Source of the DNA: Cohaesibacter marisflavi
Lineage (GTDB): Bacteria > Pseudomonadota > Alphaproteobacteria > Rhizobiales > Cohaesibacteraceae
Assembly: GCF_900115225.1 (NCBI RefSeq)
Contig: NZ_FOVR01000002.1
Span: 62,001-126,000, forward strand
DNA: 64,000 nucleotides
Reading direction: 5' to 3'
Positions 37,179 through 45,413 of the stretch are shown piece by piece (position 1 is the stretch's first letter; the number at the start of each line of letters is the position of its first letter). The notes beneath the pieces are model-generated. The model did no database searches. It had not been told where the DNA came from and worked only from the letters and a program-made list of their open reading frames with translations. The position numbers and the translations under genes were made by a program.

Positions 37179-38596
37179 GCTGCATCCTCCGTTTTGGGAG
37201 CGGGGTTGGTACCGGCTGACAGTGGGTTGGTAAGACCCCGCTCCCTCTCGCTATCGCGCTTGCGTTCCGCGTCGATCTCTTCGACGGAGAAGCCACGTTG
37301 CGCGACAACTCGGCTACGACTTGTCAGCCCGTTTTCGATTTCAAGGATTGCTGCCTTGGCATCACTTTCAGGATCTACCCACGGCCATGCTGGCGGTAGA
37401 TACTCGGCTTTATGAAAGGCCTCTGGCTCTGCTGAATAGGCGGATAGATCGATTGTGCCTTCAAGCGCCCAGAGGGCAACAAGGCGTTCATAGATTGGTT
37501 GCAGGCATTGTTTAACCAGAACTGTGTGCTGGATGCTTTCAATTCTGCGGCGAAATTCCAGAAGGGCTGCGCGGCTGGAAGAATAAGTTGAGTTTGAATA
37601 GTCGCCAGTCAGCTGCTCATATGTGAGGCCAAGCCCTGCCGCCATGGCTCGCAATTGCCACTGAATAAAAGAGGGAAAATCACTGACATCTGGCATGTTG
37701 GGAAATTCAATGTCAGATCCTGCTGGCAGGAAATGCACCGCCCCCGGCTCAATGCCGCTTTCAAAGATGCCGTCCTTTTGTTCTCCTTCCAGAGGATTGG
37801 ACGTTCCGTCGACGTCGCGAATAAATCCGGCAAAGAGAGCGGCGACCTGTTGTCTTTTGAGCTGCGCGTCTTCATAGCTATCCAGCGTTTGGGCTCGCAA
37901 GAGCACAGACGTGAACCACGAAAGACCGCGCACTTGTCCCGGCTCAATCGAAACAAAGACATGAAGCATATCTTCTGCAGGAATGCGAACATGTCCTAAA
38001 TTCTGTAAGATAGATGTTCCGCGTCGTCGCGGGAGTACATGGTAGGCGATGCGCTGGCCATATTCGTCAAACTCGATCCCCGCTGTGATATAGCGATTCT
38101 CACCCAACTCGCGGTTAAGCGAGGCGTCAACCATATCGGCAGGGATAGTCTTGAGGCTGAGCTTCGTGCCTTGCTGAATGAGCTGCACAAAGGCCTCACC
38201 CTTGATCACCAATTCTCGGGTGATCTGGGTTTGAAGGCCATAGAAATCATGGCGTTCCTCAATGTCGCAAGTTTCAAGCCACCGCTCCAGTTCGTTTTGA
38301 AGCTGCTCGCGAATGCTATCTGTTTCACATTTGGAGCGCGTTACAATGCCTGATCCGATCAGGTTGGAAACAAGGCTTTCGACTGCCTTGGCGAGCCATG
38401 GATTGTTGACCACTCCGCCGATTGTGCGGCTTTGGATGGTTCTTGACCCTGCATGTGCAGCCTCGGAAAGATTGCTGATGCTGCTGACGCCCTGCCAACG
38501 TGGGCCATATCCTGCAGCTTCAATCTTGCCGCCAAACATGCGATAAAGCCAATCACCAGCGCTTTGCGCTACGGACTTCTTTGCTTGTCTACTCAT
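37175..38596 (-). CDS. Phage portal protein, lambda GpB family
   Basis: A 473-residue portal protein forming the dodecameric DNA gate. It has RTIQSRTIGGVVNNPWLAKAVESLVSN near residue 50, HVLPRRRGTSI, IPAEDMLHVFVSIEPGQVRGLSWF and YEQLTGDYSNSTYSSSRAALLEFRR, all typical of the Phage_portal_2 family. The start ATG overlaps the stop of the upstream MerR-like gene, and its stop overlaps the capsid start. Length is normal, so it looks functional. Confidence 0.92.
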   Translation of the reverse strand: MSRQAKKSVAQSAGDWLYRMFGGKIEAAGYGPRWQGVSSISNLSEAAHAGSRTIQSRTIGGVVNNPWLAKAVESLVSNLIGSGIVTRSKCETDSIREQLQNELERWLETCDIEERHDFYGLQTQITRELVIKGEAFVQLIQQGTKLSLKTIPADMVDASLNRELGENRYITAGIEFDEYGQRIAYHVLPRRRGTSILQNLGHVRIPAEDMLHVFVSIEPGQVRGLSWFTSVLLRAQTLDSYEDAQLKRQQVAALFAGFIRDVDGTSNPLEGEQKDGIFESGIEPGAVHFLPAGSDIEFPNMPDVSDFPSFIQWQLRAMAAGLGLTYEQLTGDYSNSTYSSSRAALLEFRRRIESIQHTVLVKQCLQPIYERLVALWALEGTIDLSAYSAEPEAFHKAEYLPPAWPWVDPESDAKAAILEIENGLTSRSRVVAQRGFSVEEIDAERKRDSERERGLTNPLSAGTNPAPKTEDAA

Positions 38597-39075
38597 TCGT
38601 TGGCTTCCTTTATAACGGCAGTATTCGTCGCATTCCAGAAGCTTCGGAATTCGTTTTTGACCGAACTTGGTAGCCGCTGGACTAGACCTTCAAGACTGAA
38701 CAAGAATCCCCCGATATCGGACTTCTCCATCATCTCATTTGGTTGTTCCAATAGAGCGTGGCTGAATTGATTGCCTTTCGGGTAAAGCAGCATGAAGCGG
38801 TTTGGCTGGTCTGGCTGGCGTACAAGTGAGTGAAGATACATTTTGAAGTTGAGTTCATGATCAAAAATGGTCTTCAGCTCTAATCCCATTTCTATGAGAA
38901 TGGGAACTGAACTCAGAAATAGCACCTCTCCGATGCTATAATTCCAACGTCCTCGATTGTCTTGTTGTCCAATGCCATCCAGCAGACCACGCCTGCGCCA
39001 GTCGCGCAAATTATCAACGCTCAGCGAGTTTTCGACCAACTTAACGACTTTAGAAGGGCTGAAGGCATCTGACAT
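38593..39075 (-). CDS. MerR-like DNA-binding protein heading the capsid operon
   Basis: A 160-residue protein. The N-terminal 60 residues resemble a MerR-type winged helix (VDNLRDWRRRGLLDGI, then GRWNYSIGEVLFLSSVPILIEMGLEL). The rest is a mixed domain with no recognised match. GGAG 9 bases upstream supports the ATG at 39075. It overlaps portal, so it is translated with the head genes. Paired 15-bp inverted sites directly upstream suggest it autoregulates the capsid operon, an inference from position. It could be the satellite's control switch. Confidence 0.65.
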   Translation of the reverse strand: MSDAFSPSKVVKLVENSLSVDNLRDWRRRGLLDGIGQQDNRGRWNYSIGEVLFLSSVPILIEMGLELKTIFDHELNFKMYLHSLVRQPDQPNRFMLLYPKGNQFSHALLEQPNEMMEKSDIGGFLFSLEGLVQRLPSSVKNEFRSFWNATNTAVIKEANE

Positions 39076-39086
39076 CTTTTAATCTC

Positions 39087-39128
39087 CGTGAGAATATCTC
39101 ACAATAATATGTGTGAGATATTCTCACA
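39087..39128. promoter_or_regulatory. Paired palindromic operators upstream of the capsid operon
   Basis: GTGAGAATATCTCAC (39088-39102) and GTGAGATATTCTCAC (39113-39127) are exact reverse complements, each with GTGAGA/TCTCAC arms, spaced 25 bases centre to centre. They begin 13 bases before the MerR-like start and probably cover its promoter. Confidence 0.7.
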
Positions 39129-39147
39129 TGTCAAGTCTTTTCATGGT

Positions 39148-39672
39148 TTAGTTACTTCTTGGAGGAACCTTTTTTCGTAAGTCGGCCCATTGCAACACCC
39201 CTAAGGTGTTTATTATCCGGTAAATCCCAAATTCATCAGGCATACATCTACAGCCTTTAAAGACGAATTGTTCACCGCTTACAGGTTCTTCGAGGACAGC
39301 ATAGTCAGCATGGCAATCGATAAGGATTCCGCAATACTCAGTTTCTTCTCGATCACCCGTTTTTGCATCTTCGGTTATCACCGAGACTAATGCGAGTTCG
39401 CCAATCTTCCTTTTGAATAATGAGAAGAAATAGGTTTCATGCCTCTGATATTTGGGCTCGAAGTTATCGGCCAATAAAGTACGAGAGTTAGGATGAGAAT
39501 TTATCTCGGCTAAATATAAAAAATACTCCATTTGCTCTTTTGAAAAATTGTCTTCGTTTACATCTGACAAAGCTAGAGGTTGATGATCCATTTTAGTCTC
39601 TAAAGTATGAGGATTAGCTTTGTAATTCATAGCGGTCGCAGCGAGCAAAGTGGGGTTGACGTGCATGTTCAT
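39148..39672 (-). CDS. Hypothetical protein of the satellite
   Basis: A 174-residue protein not recognised. The N-terminal 60 residues are polar; the C-terminal part is mixed alpha/beta with FFSLFKRKIGELALVSVITE and a Cys-Arg-Cys (CRC) near residue 143. GGAG 7 bases before ATG 39672 supports the start. It diverges from the XRE repressor, whose operator overlaps the shared promoter region, so it is likely an early repressor-controlled gene. Transcription could continue to the MerR-like and head genes. Confidence 0.7.
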   Translation of the reverse strand: MNMHVNPTLLAATAMNYKANPHTLETKMDHQPLALSDVNEDNFSKEQMEYFLYLAEINSHPNSRTLLADNFEPKYQRHETYFFSLFKRKIGELALVSVITEDAKTGDREETEYCGILIDCHADYAVLEEPVSGEQFVFKGCRCMPDEFGIYRIINTLGVLQWADLRKKVPPRSN

Positions 39673-39697
39673 TGGTGTGCTCCAATTATTGCAAAAT

Positions 39698-39761
39698 GTA
39701 GCGGAATCGCTACTATGTAATCATAATAAGGAAAATCACAACGTCAAGGCGAAATCGCTAC
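39698..39761. promoter_or_regulatory. Repressor operators between the divergent control genes
   Basis: O1 at 39698-39713 is GTAGCG-GAAT-CGCTAC. A partial copy, GCGAAATCGCTAC (39749-39761), abuts the XRE start codon. The arrangement suits a small repressor acting on both divergent transcripts. Confidence 0.6.
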
Positions 39762-39995
39762 ATGGAAGCGAAAATTACATCTGAACAATGCAAAATGGCG
39801 AGGGCAGGGCTTGGACTCGGCGTTCGTGAACTGGCTGAGCTTGCGAAAGTGTCAACAAATACAGTTACGCGATTTGAGCGAGGTGAAGAATTGAAGCCGA
39901 GAACAATCGACGCATTGCAATCAGCGCTAGAATCGGCTGGAGTAGAATTCATTCCAGAAAATGGCGGTGGTGCCGGAGTGAGAATGAAGAGGTAG
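39762..39995 (+). CDS. Small XRE-family repressor
   Basis: A 77-residue single-domain helix-turn-helix protein (CKMARAGLGLGVRELAELAKVSTNTVTRFERG). Such proteins are common as lysogeny-type repressors. The start codon abuts an operator half-site, so autorepression is likely. The downstream membrane-protein gene begins 4 bases after the stop. These two are the only plus-strand genes in the element, as expected for genes expressed in the integrated state. Confidence 0.88.
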   Translation: MEAKITSEQCKMARAGLGLGVRELAELAKVSTNTVTRFERGEELKPRTIDALQSALESAGVEFIPENGGGAGVRMKR

Positions 39996-39999
39996 TTTG

Positions 40000-40662
40000 A
40001 TGGAGTGGCTAACCCAGCTTCCTGAGTTTACTAAGGATCCCACTTTTCAAGGCACAGTCATGGTTGGCTTGCTTTCAATTTTATTAAGTGTCGTCAAAGG
40101 GTACCGAGATCGGAAAGGGCGCATCGCATGGGGGGTATCTCACGGGCACACTTACGCATTTCCCAATACAACTCCAGCAGAAGAGAATGTGGAGGTTGAT
40201 GGTCATGATGAAATTGAAGAAGACTCTGATGTATCAGATTCAAGGGAGATAGATCGGAAGGAGATAGAGAACCAAAGTGTGATAGTCAGAACTATCGAAA
40301 TTTGGGTTCAAAACATCGGTGGGGCAACAGCAAGTGACGCTGAAGTGATATTAAATTATCGGCCTCAGCACTTCGATATTTGGCCTCCTTTGCAATATAA
40401 AGAGCTCGTAAATTCAGATGGACGCTTTGTTGTCATTGTGAAGAAATTGCACAAAAGACAACATTTCACTCTATCGATGCTTGTTGTTGGAGGGGAAATT
40501 CCACATGTTGTTGGCGTCTCGTGGAACCAAGGATTGGGAAAAGAAGTTCGTATAGGGCCTCAACAGCTGTTCAGTCCGTGGGTTGGACGTGTGTTCGCTT
40601 CTTTGATGTTTATTGGAATTTCGTCAGTTCTGTATTTTTCTGTAAGCTTGATATTTGGATAG
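40000..40662 (+). CDS. Two-helix membrane protein, probable satellite cargo
   Basis: A 220-residue protein not recognised. An N-terminal membrane helix (about 17-34, VMVGLLSILLSVV) and a C-terminal helix (about 195-218, VFASLMFIGISSVLYFSVSLIFG) flank a soluble middle. That middle has an acidic stretch (about 65-90) and a beta-rich Ig-like region (IEIWVQNIGGATASDAEVIL). It shares a transcript with the XRE repressor, so it is probably made while the element is dormant. Superinfection exclusion or phage defence is a hypothesis from position. ATG 40000 has GAGG upstream. Confidence 0.65.
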   Translation: MEWLTQLPEFTKDPTFQGTVMVGLLSILLSVVKGYRDRKGRIAWGVSHGHTYAFPNTTPAEENVEVDGHDEIEEDSDVSDSREIDRKEIENQSVIVRTIEIWVQNIGGATASDAEVILNYRPQHFDIWPPLQYKELVNSDGRFVVIVKKLHKRQHFTLSMLVVGGEIPHVVGVSWNQGLGKEVRIGPQQLFSPWVGRVFASLMFIGISSVLYFSVSLIFG

Positions 40663-40670
40663 TAAAAGTT

Positions 40671-42527
40671 TTACCTTGCCATCCATTTTGACCGGACAAC
40701 CTTGCGATTGTCTGCTACACACATTTGTTTTTCCATCGTTTCTGACTTGATCGGTTTTTCTGCCAACATATCAGCTAACTCGTTGAGCCGGATGCCCGTT
40801 GTGGCGACACCGTGCAAGGCCGCATAGGCATAGACACGGCAATCTAGCGGCTCGTTTCTGACCCCGGAAACTGGCACCCATTTAATTCTGGCCACGCCAT
40901 TCTTGTAGACCTTAATCGGCTTTTCTGCGGTAATGCCACGATAATAATCCAAATCGCGCTCCTGAGGAAAATGGCAGTAGCCGGGACCGGGTTCTTCAAT
41001 CCGGAGGCGTGAGAGGAATGTGTGCTTGATTGCATCAACCCCGATAATGAATAAGGGAGCACTGCCCTTTTTCGGTTTTGGTGGTCGCTTTGGCCAAGCA
41101 GGAATGCCAGGTCCGCCTCGTCCCTTGATAGCCCAGATCCTTCTATTTTGACGCTGGCGGCAGAATGACATTACGTTGGGCGTCCTGTGGCCGCCGCTGT
41201 CGATTGAAGCGGCATAGATGGATAGGTCGGAAACATCCCTTGGATGCGGGTAGGTTTTGGCGAGTAGTCGTTCCAGTTCCTTCCAGACATCGGGTTTTGA
41301 AGGGTCTCCCCAAAGGACATGATACCCGAGTGACCAGCTTTCCTCATCCTTACCCCAGCCGACAATCTCCATTTCAAGCCGGTCGTCTTGGGTGTCAATC
41401 CCGGCTGTGATAAGTGCGACACCATCAGGAAGGATAGGCCCAGCTTGTTCCGACCTGTTGAGCAGGCGTTGAGCTTCAATCGGGGCAAGATCCCGATCTT
41501 CGAAGGCTTCACCCAAGCGCGTGTTGATAAAGGTTTGGAGACGGGGTGGATCATTTTTGACAGTGACAAATTCGCGCGCCATCTCACCCCAACTTTCAAA
41601 TGGGGAATAGAGGCCGGGGAGCCAAAAGCCTGCCGTACGTCCATCGCCATGGCCGGTGGAACGCCATTCGCCCAAGGCAAGCATTTTGTGCTTTTGAGCC
41701 TCATGGATAGCGTGACCGCAATGTTCGCATTCAAGGTACGCGTCTTCAGGGAATCCGCTGGGCCATTTGATGCGTTTCCAAGCTATGGTTTGGAAGCCGC
41801 CACATTCAAGGCAGGGGACAAAGTATTTTCGCTGGTCGCTTTCGTTATATGCCTTCTCGATGCGGGACACTCCGGCGACTGTGGGAGTAGAGCAGAGATA
41901 AATCTTTCTTCGCCCTTTATAGGTTGCTGTTCTTCGAATGGCGAGTTCTACAGGGTCGCCTTCACCACTGGCGTCTACGGGATATCCGTCCACCTCATCA
42001 AGGAAGATATAGCGTACAGGGGTAGAACGGAGGCCGGTTGGTGAATTGGCTCCGGCCATGACCAGTTCTCCACCAATGAAGCTTTTCAGGTCAATGGTAT
42101 TGCCCTTCTCTCGCGCCTTCGGCGGAGCCACCTTGTCCTTGAGGGCCGGAGTTGACGCGATCAAAGGATCTATACGAGTGCGACTATTGCGCTTGAGCAT
42201 GTCCAGCGATGGCATAACGAGAAGCATGATACCTGGTGCGTGATCGATGACATAACCAATCCAGTTCAATCCAGCCTCGGTTTTGCCGATCTGTGCGCCA
42301 GCCATGAAGACCACACGTTCAACGCTGGAAGCAGTAGAAAGGCAGTTCATGATTTCTTGCAAGTATGGAACCCGATTTGTTCTCCAGCGCCCCGGCTCGG
42401 CACTCGTTGAAGGGAGTTGGCGATACTTGTCAGCCCATTCGCTGACAGTTAGCTGTCGCTCTGGGGCGAGCCCTTCGCGCCAGATTTCATCAGCCCAGAT
42501 CATTGTCAGTTCTGCAAGATCAGTCAT
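40671..42527 (-). CDS. Terminase large subunit, GpA family
   Basis: A 618-residue packaging motor. The ATPase has Walker A (AGAQIGKTE, about residue 77) and Walker B (YIFLDEVDGYP, about 172). A zinc-binding CLECGG/CEHCGH pair lies near 240-275. The C-terminal nuclease domain has ITAGIDTQDDRLEMEIVGW and an SGVRNEPLD segment. It belongs to the lambda GpA family, which often cuts at cos sites. The start overlaps TerS by 8 bases. Confidence 0.95.
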   Translation of the reverse strand: MTDLAELTMIWADEIWREGLAPERQLTVSEWADKYRQLPSTSAEPGRWRTNRVPYLQEIMNCLSTASSVERVVFMAGAQIGKTEAGLNWIGYVIDHAPGIMLLVMPSLDMLKRNSRTRIDPLIASTPALKDKVAPPKAREKGNTIDLKSFIGGELVMAGANSPTGLRSTPVRYIFLDEVDGYPVDASGEGDPVELAIRRTATYKGRRKIYLCSTPTVAGVSRIEKAYNESDQRKYFVPCLECGGFQTIAWKRIKWPSGFPEDAYLECEHCGHAIHEAQKHKMLALGEWRSTGHGDGRTAGFWLPGLYSPFESWGEMAREFVTVKNDPPRLQTFINTRLGEAFEDRDLAPIEAQRLLNRSEQAGPILPDGVALITAGIDTQDDRLEMEIVGWGKDEESWSLGYHVLWGDPSKPDVWKELERLLAKTYPHPRDVSDLSIYAASIDSGGHRTPNVMSFCRQRQNRRIWAIKGRGGPGIPAWPKRPPKPKKGSAPLFIIGVDAIKHTFLSRLRIEEPGPGYCHFPQERDLDYYRGITAEKPIKVYKNGVARIKWVPVSGVRNEPLDCRVYAYAALHGVATTGIRLNELADMLAEKPIKSETMEKQMCVADNRKVVRSKWMAR

Positions 42528-43059
42528 CGGCTAGCTCCTTCAGGGGCAGTTCTGCAAGGTCTGCAAGGTGATCGCGGACAAGCTTGTCCATTAGCGCAAA
42601 GGCATCTTTGGGGTCTGCTTCCAGCTCGCTGGCAAGTGCCACACTGGCCCGACTTGCCCAACCGATCCATGCATCACGTTCCGCTCTGGCTCGTGAGAAA
42701 ATGGCTTGTTTTGCGGCCATCCGGTCAATCAAGTTGCCTTTCTCTCGTTCGAGGTCCAGCTTGGCTCGTTCCACTCTGACTGCATCAAGCTCAGCACGGG
42801 CGCTTGTTGGGATGTTTTCAGTCAGAGCTTTGCGACGATTTGGGGAGCAATGCGCGGAATACCATGTCTTGCCTGCTTCGGAATCGATCATGCCATTGGG
42901 TTCGACGGGCAATCCGTCCTTTATCAACTGACTGACGCGACCTTTGGAAATTCCTAGAAACTCGGCGAACTTCGTCTTTGCCATCAACCGTTTTTCTTTG
43001 GCTGATAGAGGCAAAAGTAACGAATTTTGATCCTCGCTTGAGCTATGCGTAGACTGCAT
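42520..43059 (-). CDS. Terminase small subunit, Nu1-like
   Basis: A 179-residue protein. A Nu1-type winged helix (AKTKFAEFLGISKGRVSQLIKDGLPV) lies at about 26-55, followed by a long charged helix (about 85-125) for oligomerisation and a C-terminal acidic tail that could contact TerL. It selects DNA for packaging, so its sequence specificity would decide satellite rather than helper DNA. ATG 43059 has GGA upstream; an internal ATG at 42984 is possible. Confidence 0.82.
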   Translation of the reverse strand: MQSTHSSSEDQNSLLLPLSAKEKRLMAKTKFAEFLGISKGRVSQLIKDGLPVEPNGMIDSEAGKTWYSAHCSPNRRKALTENIPTSARAELDAVRVERAKLDLEREKGNLIDRMAAKQAIFSRARAERDAWIGWASRASVALASELEADPKDAFALMDKLVRDHLADLAELPLKELADD

Positions 43060-43187
43060 GAACGTTCCGTTTTACCTCGCTAAACCTCACTAAAGTTTAG
43101 ATAAATTCCCAAGTTCAGTGTAAATAACCTTGGGGCCCAGCCCACCCGTATTGCTCTGATGCCGCAAGGACCCGAGCCGTTGGGATC

Positions 43188-43268
43188 GGACACCGGACAC
43201 CCCTTTAGGGGGGGTGTCCGGTGTCCGTCCCCTGCGGGACATTAAGGGACATGTCCCTGCGGGACATC
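43188..43268. repeat. Repeat-rich gap between primase and TerS: candidate origin or packaging site
   Basis: GGACACCGGACACCCC (43188-43203) and its exact reverse complement (43211-43226) form a 16-bp inverted repeat with a 7-base spacer. Two near-copies of GTCCCTGCGGGACAT and a central AAGGGACAT follow up to the primase stop. No T-run is present. Iteron-like repeats beside a primase suggest an origin; proximity to TerS allows a cos or pac site. Confidence 0.6.
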
Positions 43269-45171
43269 ATTGTCTCGTATTCCATACATAAGGTTCACAT
43301 ATGCCGATAAGCCCTTTTTCTTGAAGCGTGCGGCAGGCTCGTTGGAAGGCTTTCTTCTTCGCTTCATCGCTGCCTGTTGGACTGATACCAAGCAAATAGG
43401 CTCGTGCTCTCCAAGCCTCTATAGAAACCACTCTGACATTCTCAGGAATAATCTTGCCGCCCGGAGAAGACTGCCCATCGTCGACCAATGCATCGTTCAA
43501 TGCGCGTCGGGCAATTTCTGCAGCTCCAGACAGCCGAGGTCTATCCCCTCTTTCTCCCTCACTGTTACCCGTGGGCTCAACAATGCATGAGGTAATTTCA
43601 TCCCCATCTTCATCAAGACCAAGAGCAACCTGTGAGAGTTTGAAGCGGAAGGTTGTTCCGTCCTCGCCATCTTTCTGCTTATCGATGGTGGCTTTGCAGA
43701 TGTCGCTATCACCTGCCTTCTCCAACTCGATTACTGTGTCAGAGCAGTCTCGAAGGGTAGTTGCTCCCCTCATGCCGCGATCCCTATCCTTGCCGGTGTG
43801 GTGGACTATCAAAACATGTGCATTTGTCTTCTCCCTGAGTTTTTCAACTTGGACTATAAAGCTTGCCATATCGCGCGGATCTGCGTCAGTTCCGCCCGCC
43901 ATCATGCGAGATAAAGTATCGATGATAATCAGTGAAACAGGCGAGCCCGCCCTCCGACCTATCTCCTTTATGTCCGCGGCAAGTGAGGATATATCCGAGC
44001 TATCTGGCGACCTCATATCAACCGCTTTGGGGATCATGACGAAGGGAATCGGTGTATCTATCGATTGATGCTCTCGCCATGCTTTGAGGCGTTGCCTTGC
44101 ACCGGTGCCCCCCTCTCCTGCGACGTAGACAACAGGCCCGGATAAAACCTTGTTTTCGAACCAAGGAAGGCCAGCGGCTATCCTGAGGCCCAGATCAATA
44201 GCCAAGAAGCTTTTTCCAACACCTGATGGGCCGTAGATGACTGACATTTCTCCTGTCGCCAGCACTTTCTTTACGAGCCAACTTCTTGGAGGAAGGTTGT
44301 CCTCTTCTCCGTACCAGATCATAGGGAAATGGGTTGGCGTTGGGGCAGGTTCCCAATCCCGGGCGACTTCAGAAAGCCGGTAGAATTCTTCGATAGTTCT
44401 TCCACCCTCAAGCCAATCAGAGACATCCCCTTTTTTGGGAAGGTTTGGAAGATCTAGTACACGGATGCGCCGCGCAATACCGTCTAGGCTTCTGGCAACT
44501 ATATCCCGATGCTCGCGGCCTGCATCATCATTGTCAGGAATGATGAAGACATCAGCTTGCAAGAAATGTGAATTAACGCTTTCTGGCCACTTCTTTGCGC
44601 CACCTGGATTGCATGTCGCTACTATTCCAAGCTGCTCCAAGCGCTCAACATCCTTTTCGCCTTCAACAATATAGATCGGTTGCTCTTGGGCAATGGCTTC
44701 CAAGAGCTCTGGCAATCTATATGGCGCAAGGCGAGTGCCTTTGACCTTCCATTCCCAGTCGCTATCCTTTTGGGGGTGCTTAACTCCCGGCTTTGGGCGC
44801 CGTTGTCGAAAATCCTTCGGGTCCATGCGGACGACTTGAAAAAGAAGACAGCCTTCTTCATCCACATAGTCGTAGGCTGCGACAATATTGGAACGATTTT
44901 GGTGTTGACGAAATCCAGATCCAAATCTTAAGTCAATCCAGATGCCTGCGTCTTCCTTTGAGCAACCGCGTTTTTCCATCACTAGATCAATAACGCCGCC
45001 GCCTTCATTTGTTTCGTGATTAAAAAAAGTTCCCTTTTCTTCTCCCGTGGTCTTAACGCTTAGACTTCCACGGTTCCCAAAGCGCAGCTCCCCGTTTTTA
45101 GACAAGTGCTTGTTTGGCTCACCACACAGTTCGCGAGATATCGGATCAATCAAGTCACGAATGTCCATCAT
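43267..45171 (-). CDS. Primase-ATPase (TOPRIM plus RepA-like AAA domain)
   Basis: A 634-residue replication protein. The N-terminal region (about 1-125) resembles a degenerate primase zinc-binding/fold region. A TOPRIM domain follows (IYIVEGEKDVERL, FIIPDNDDAGREH, about 165-235). A RecA-like ATPase has Walker A GPSGVGKSFL (about 315) and LIIIDTLSRM, then VLIVHHTGKDRDRGMRGAT (about 410-475). The C-terminus may be a winged helix. Primase-helicase proteins of this kind drive satellite replication. GAGG 7 bases upstream of ATG 45171 supports the start. Confidence 0.92.
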   Translation of the reverse strand: MMDIRDLIDPISRELCGEPNKHLSKNGELRFGNRGSLSVKTTGEEKGTFFNHETNEGGGVIDLVMEKRGCSKEDAGIWIDLRFGSGFRQHQNRSNIVAAYDYVDEEGCLLFQVVRMDPKDFRQRRPKPGVKHPQKDSDWEWKVKGTRLAPYRLPELLEAIAQEQPIYIVEGEKDVERLEQLGIVATCNPGGAKKWPESVNSHFLQADVFIIPDNDDAGREHRDIVARSLDGIARRIRVLDLPNLPKKGDVSDWLEGGRTIEEFYRLSEVARDWEPAPTPTHFPMIWYGEEDNLPPRSWLVKKVLATGEMSVIYGPSGVGKSFLAIDLGLRIAAGLPWFENKVLSGPVVYVAGEGGTGARQRLKAWREHQSIDTPIPFVMIPKAVDMRSPDSSDISSLAADIKEIGRRAGSPVSLIIIDTLSRMMAGGTDADPRDMASFIVQVEKLREKTNAHVLIVHHTGKDRDRGMRGATTLRDCSDTVIELEKAGDSDICKATIDKQKDGEDGTTFRFKLSQVALGLDEDGDEITSCIVEPTGNSEGERGDRPRLSGAAEIARRALNDALVDDGQSSPGGKIIPENVRVVSIEAWRARAYLLGISPTGSDEAKKKAFQRACRTLQEKGLIGICEPYVWNTRQ

Positions 45172-45173
45172 CG

Positions 45174-45413
45174 CTATGCCTCTATTTGGCGAGCAATGAC
45201 ATTCAGGCGCTCGAATGCATCGTGCTTGGCTTCTAGAATGGTCTCAGGGGTTTGGGCTCGGTCAAATCCAATTCGTCGAATATCGCGGGCTACTTCGCGA
45301 ATTTGCCCTGCAATTTGGTTTGCAGACCGCCTACTAAGTGATTGATCTTTGGTCGGATAATTTGAAGAAGTTTGAGGTGAACTGTTTGACTTTCCAAAGC
45401 TTTGGATGTGCCT
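45174..45413 (-). pseudogene. Open frame without a start codon, completed only by circularisation
   Basis: On the minus strand an open frame of 79 codons from the attachment repeat ends 2 bases before the primase ATG (TAGCGATG), and the primase ribosome site GAGG lies inside it. The C-terminal half is amphipathic and coding-like (RRSANQIAGQIREVARDIRR, then ILEAKHDAFERLNVIARQIE). No ATG, GTG or TTG occurs in frame up to and through the repeat. Joining the element's left end supplies an ATG in frame (33858). It may be a remnant, or a gene active only in the circle. Confidence 0.5.

Noticed and set aside
43188-43226. Intrinsic terminator for the primase transcript
   Set aside because: The stem is long and perfect but no T-run follows on either strand, so it was treated as a cis-acting repeat.
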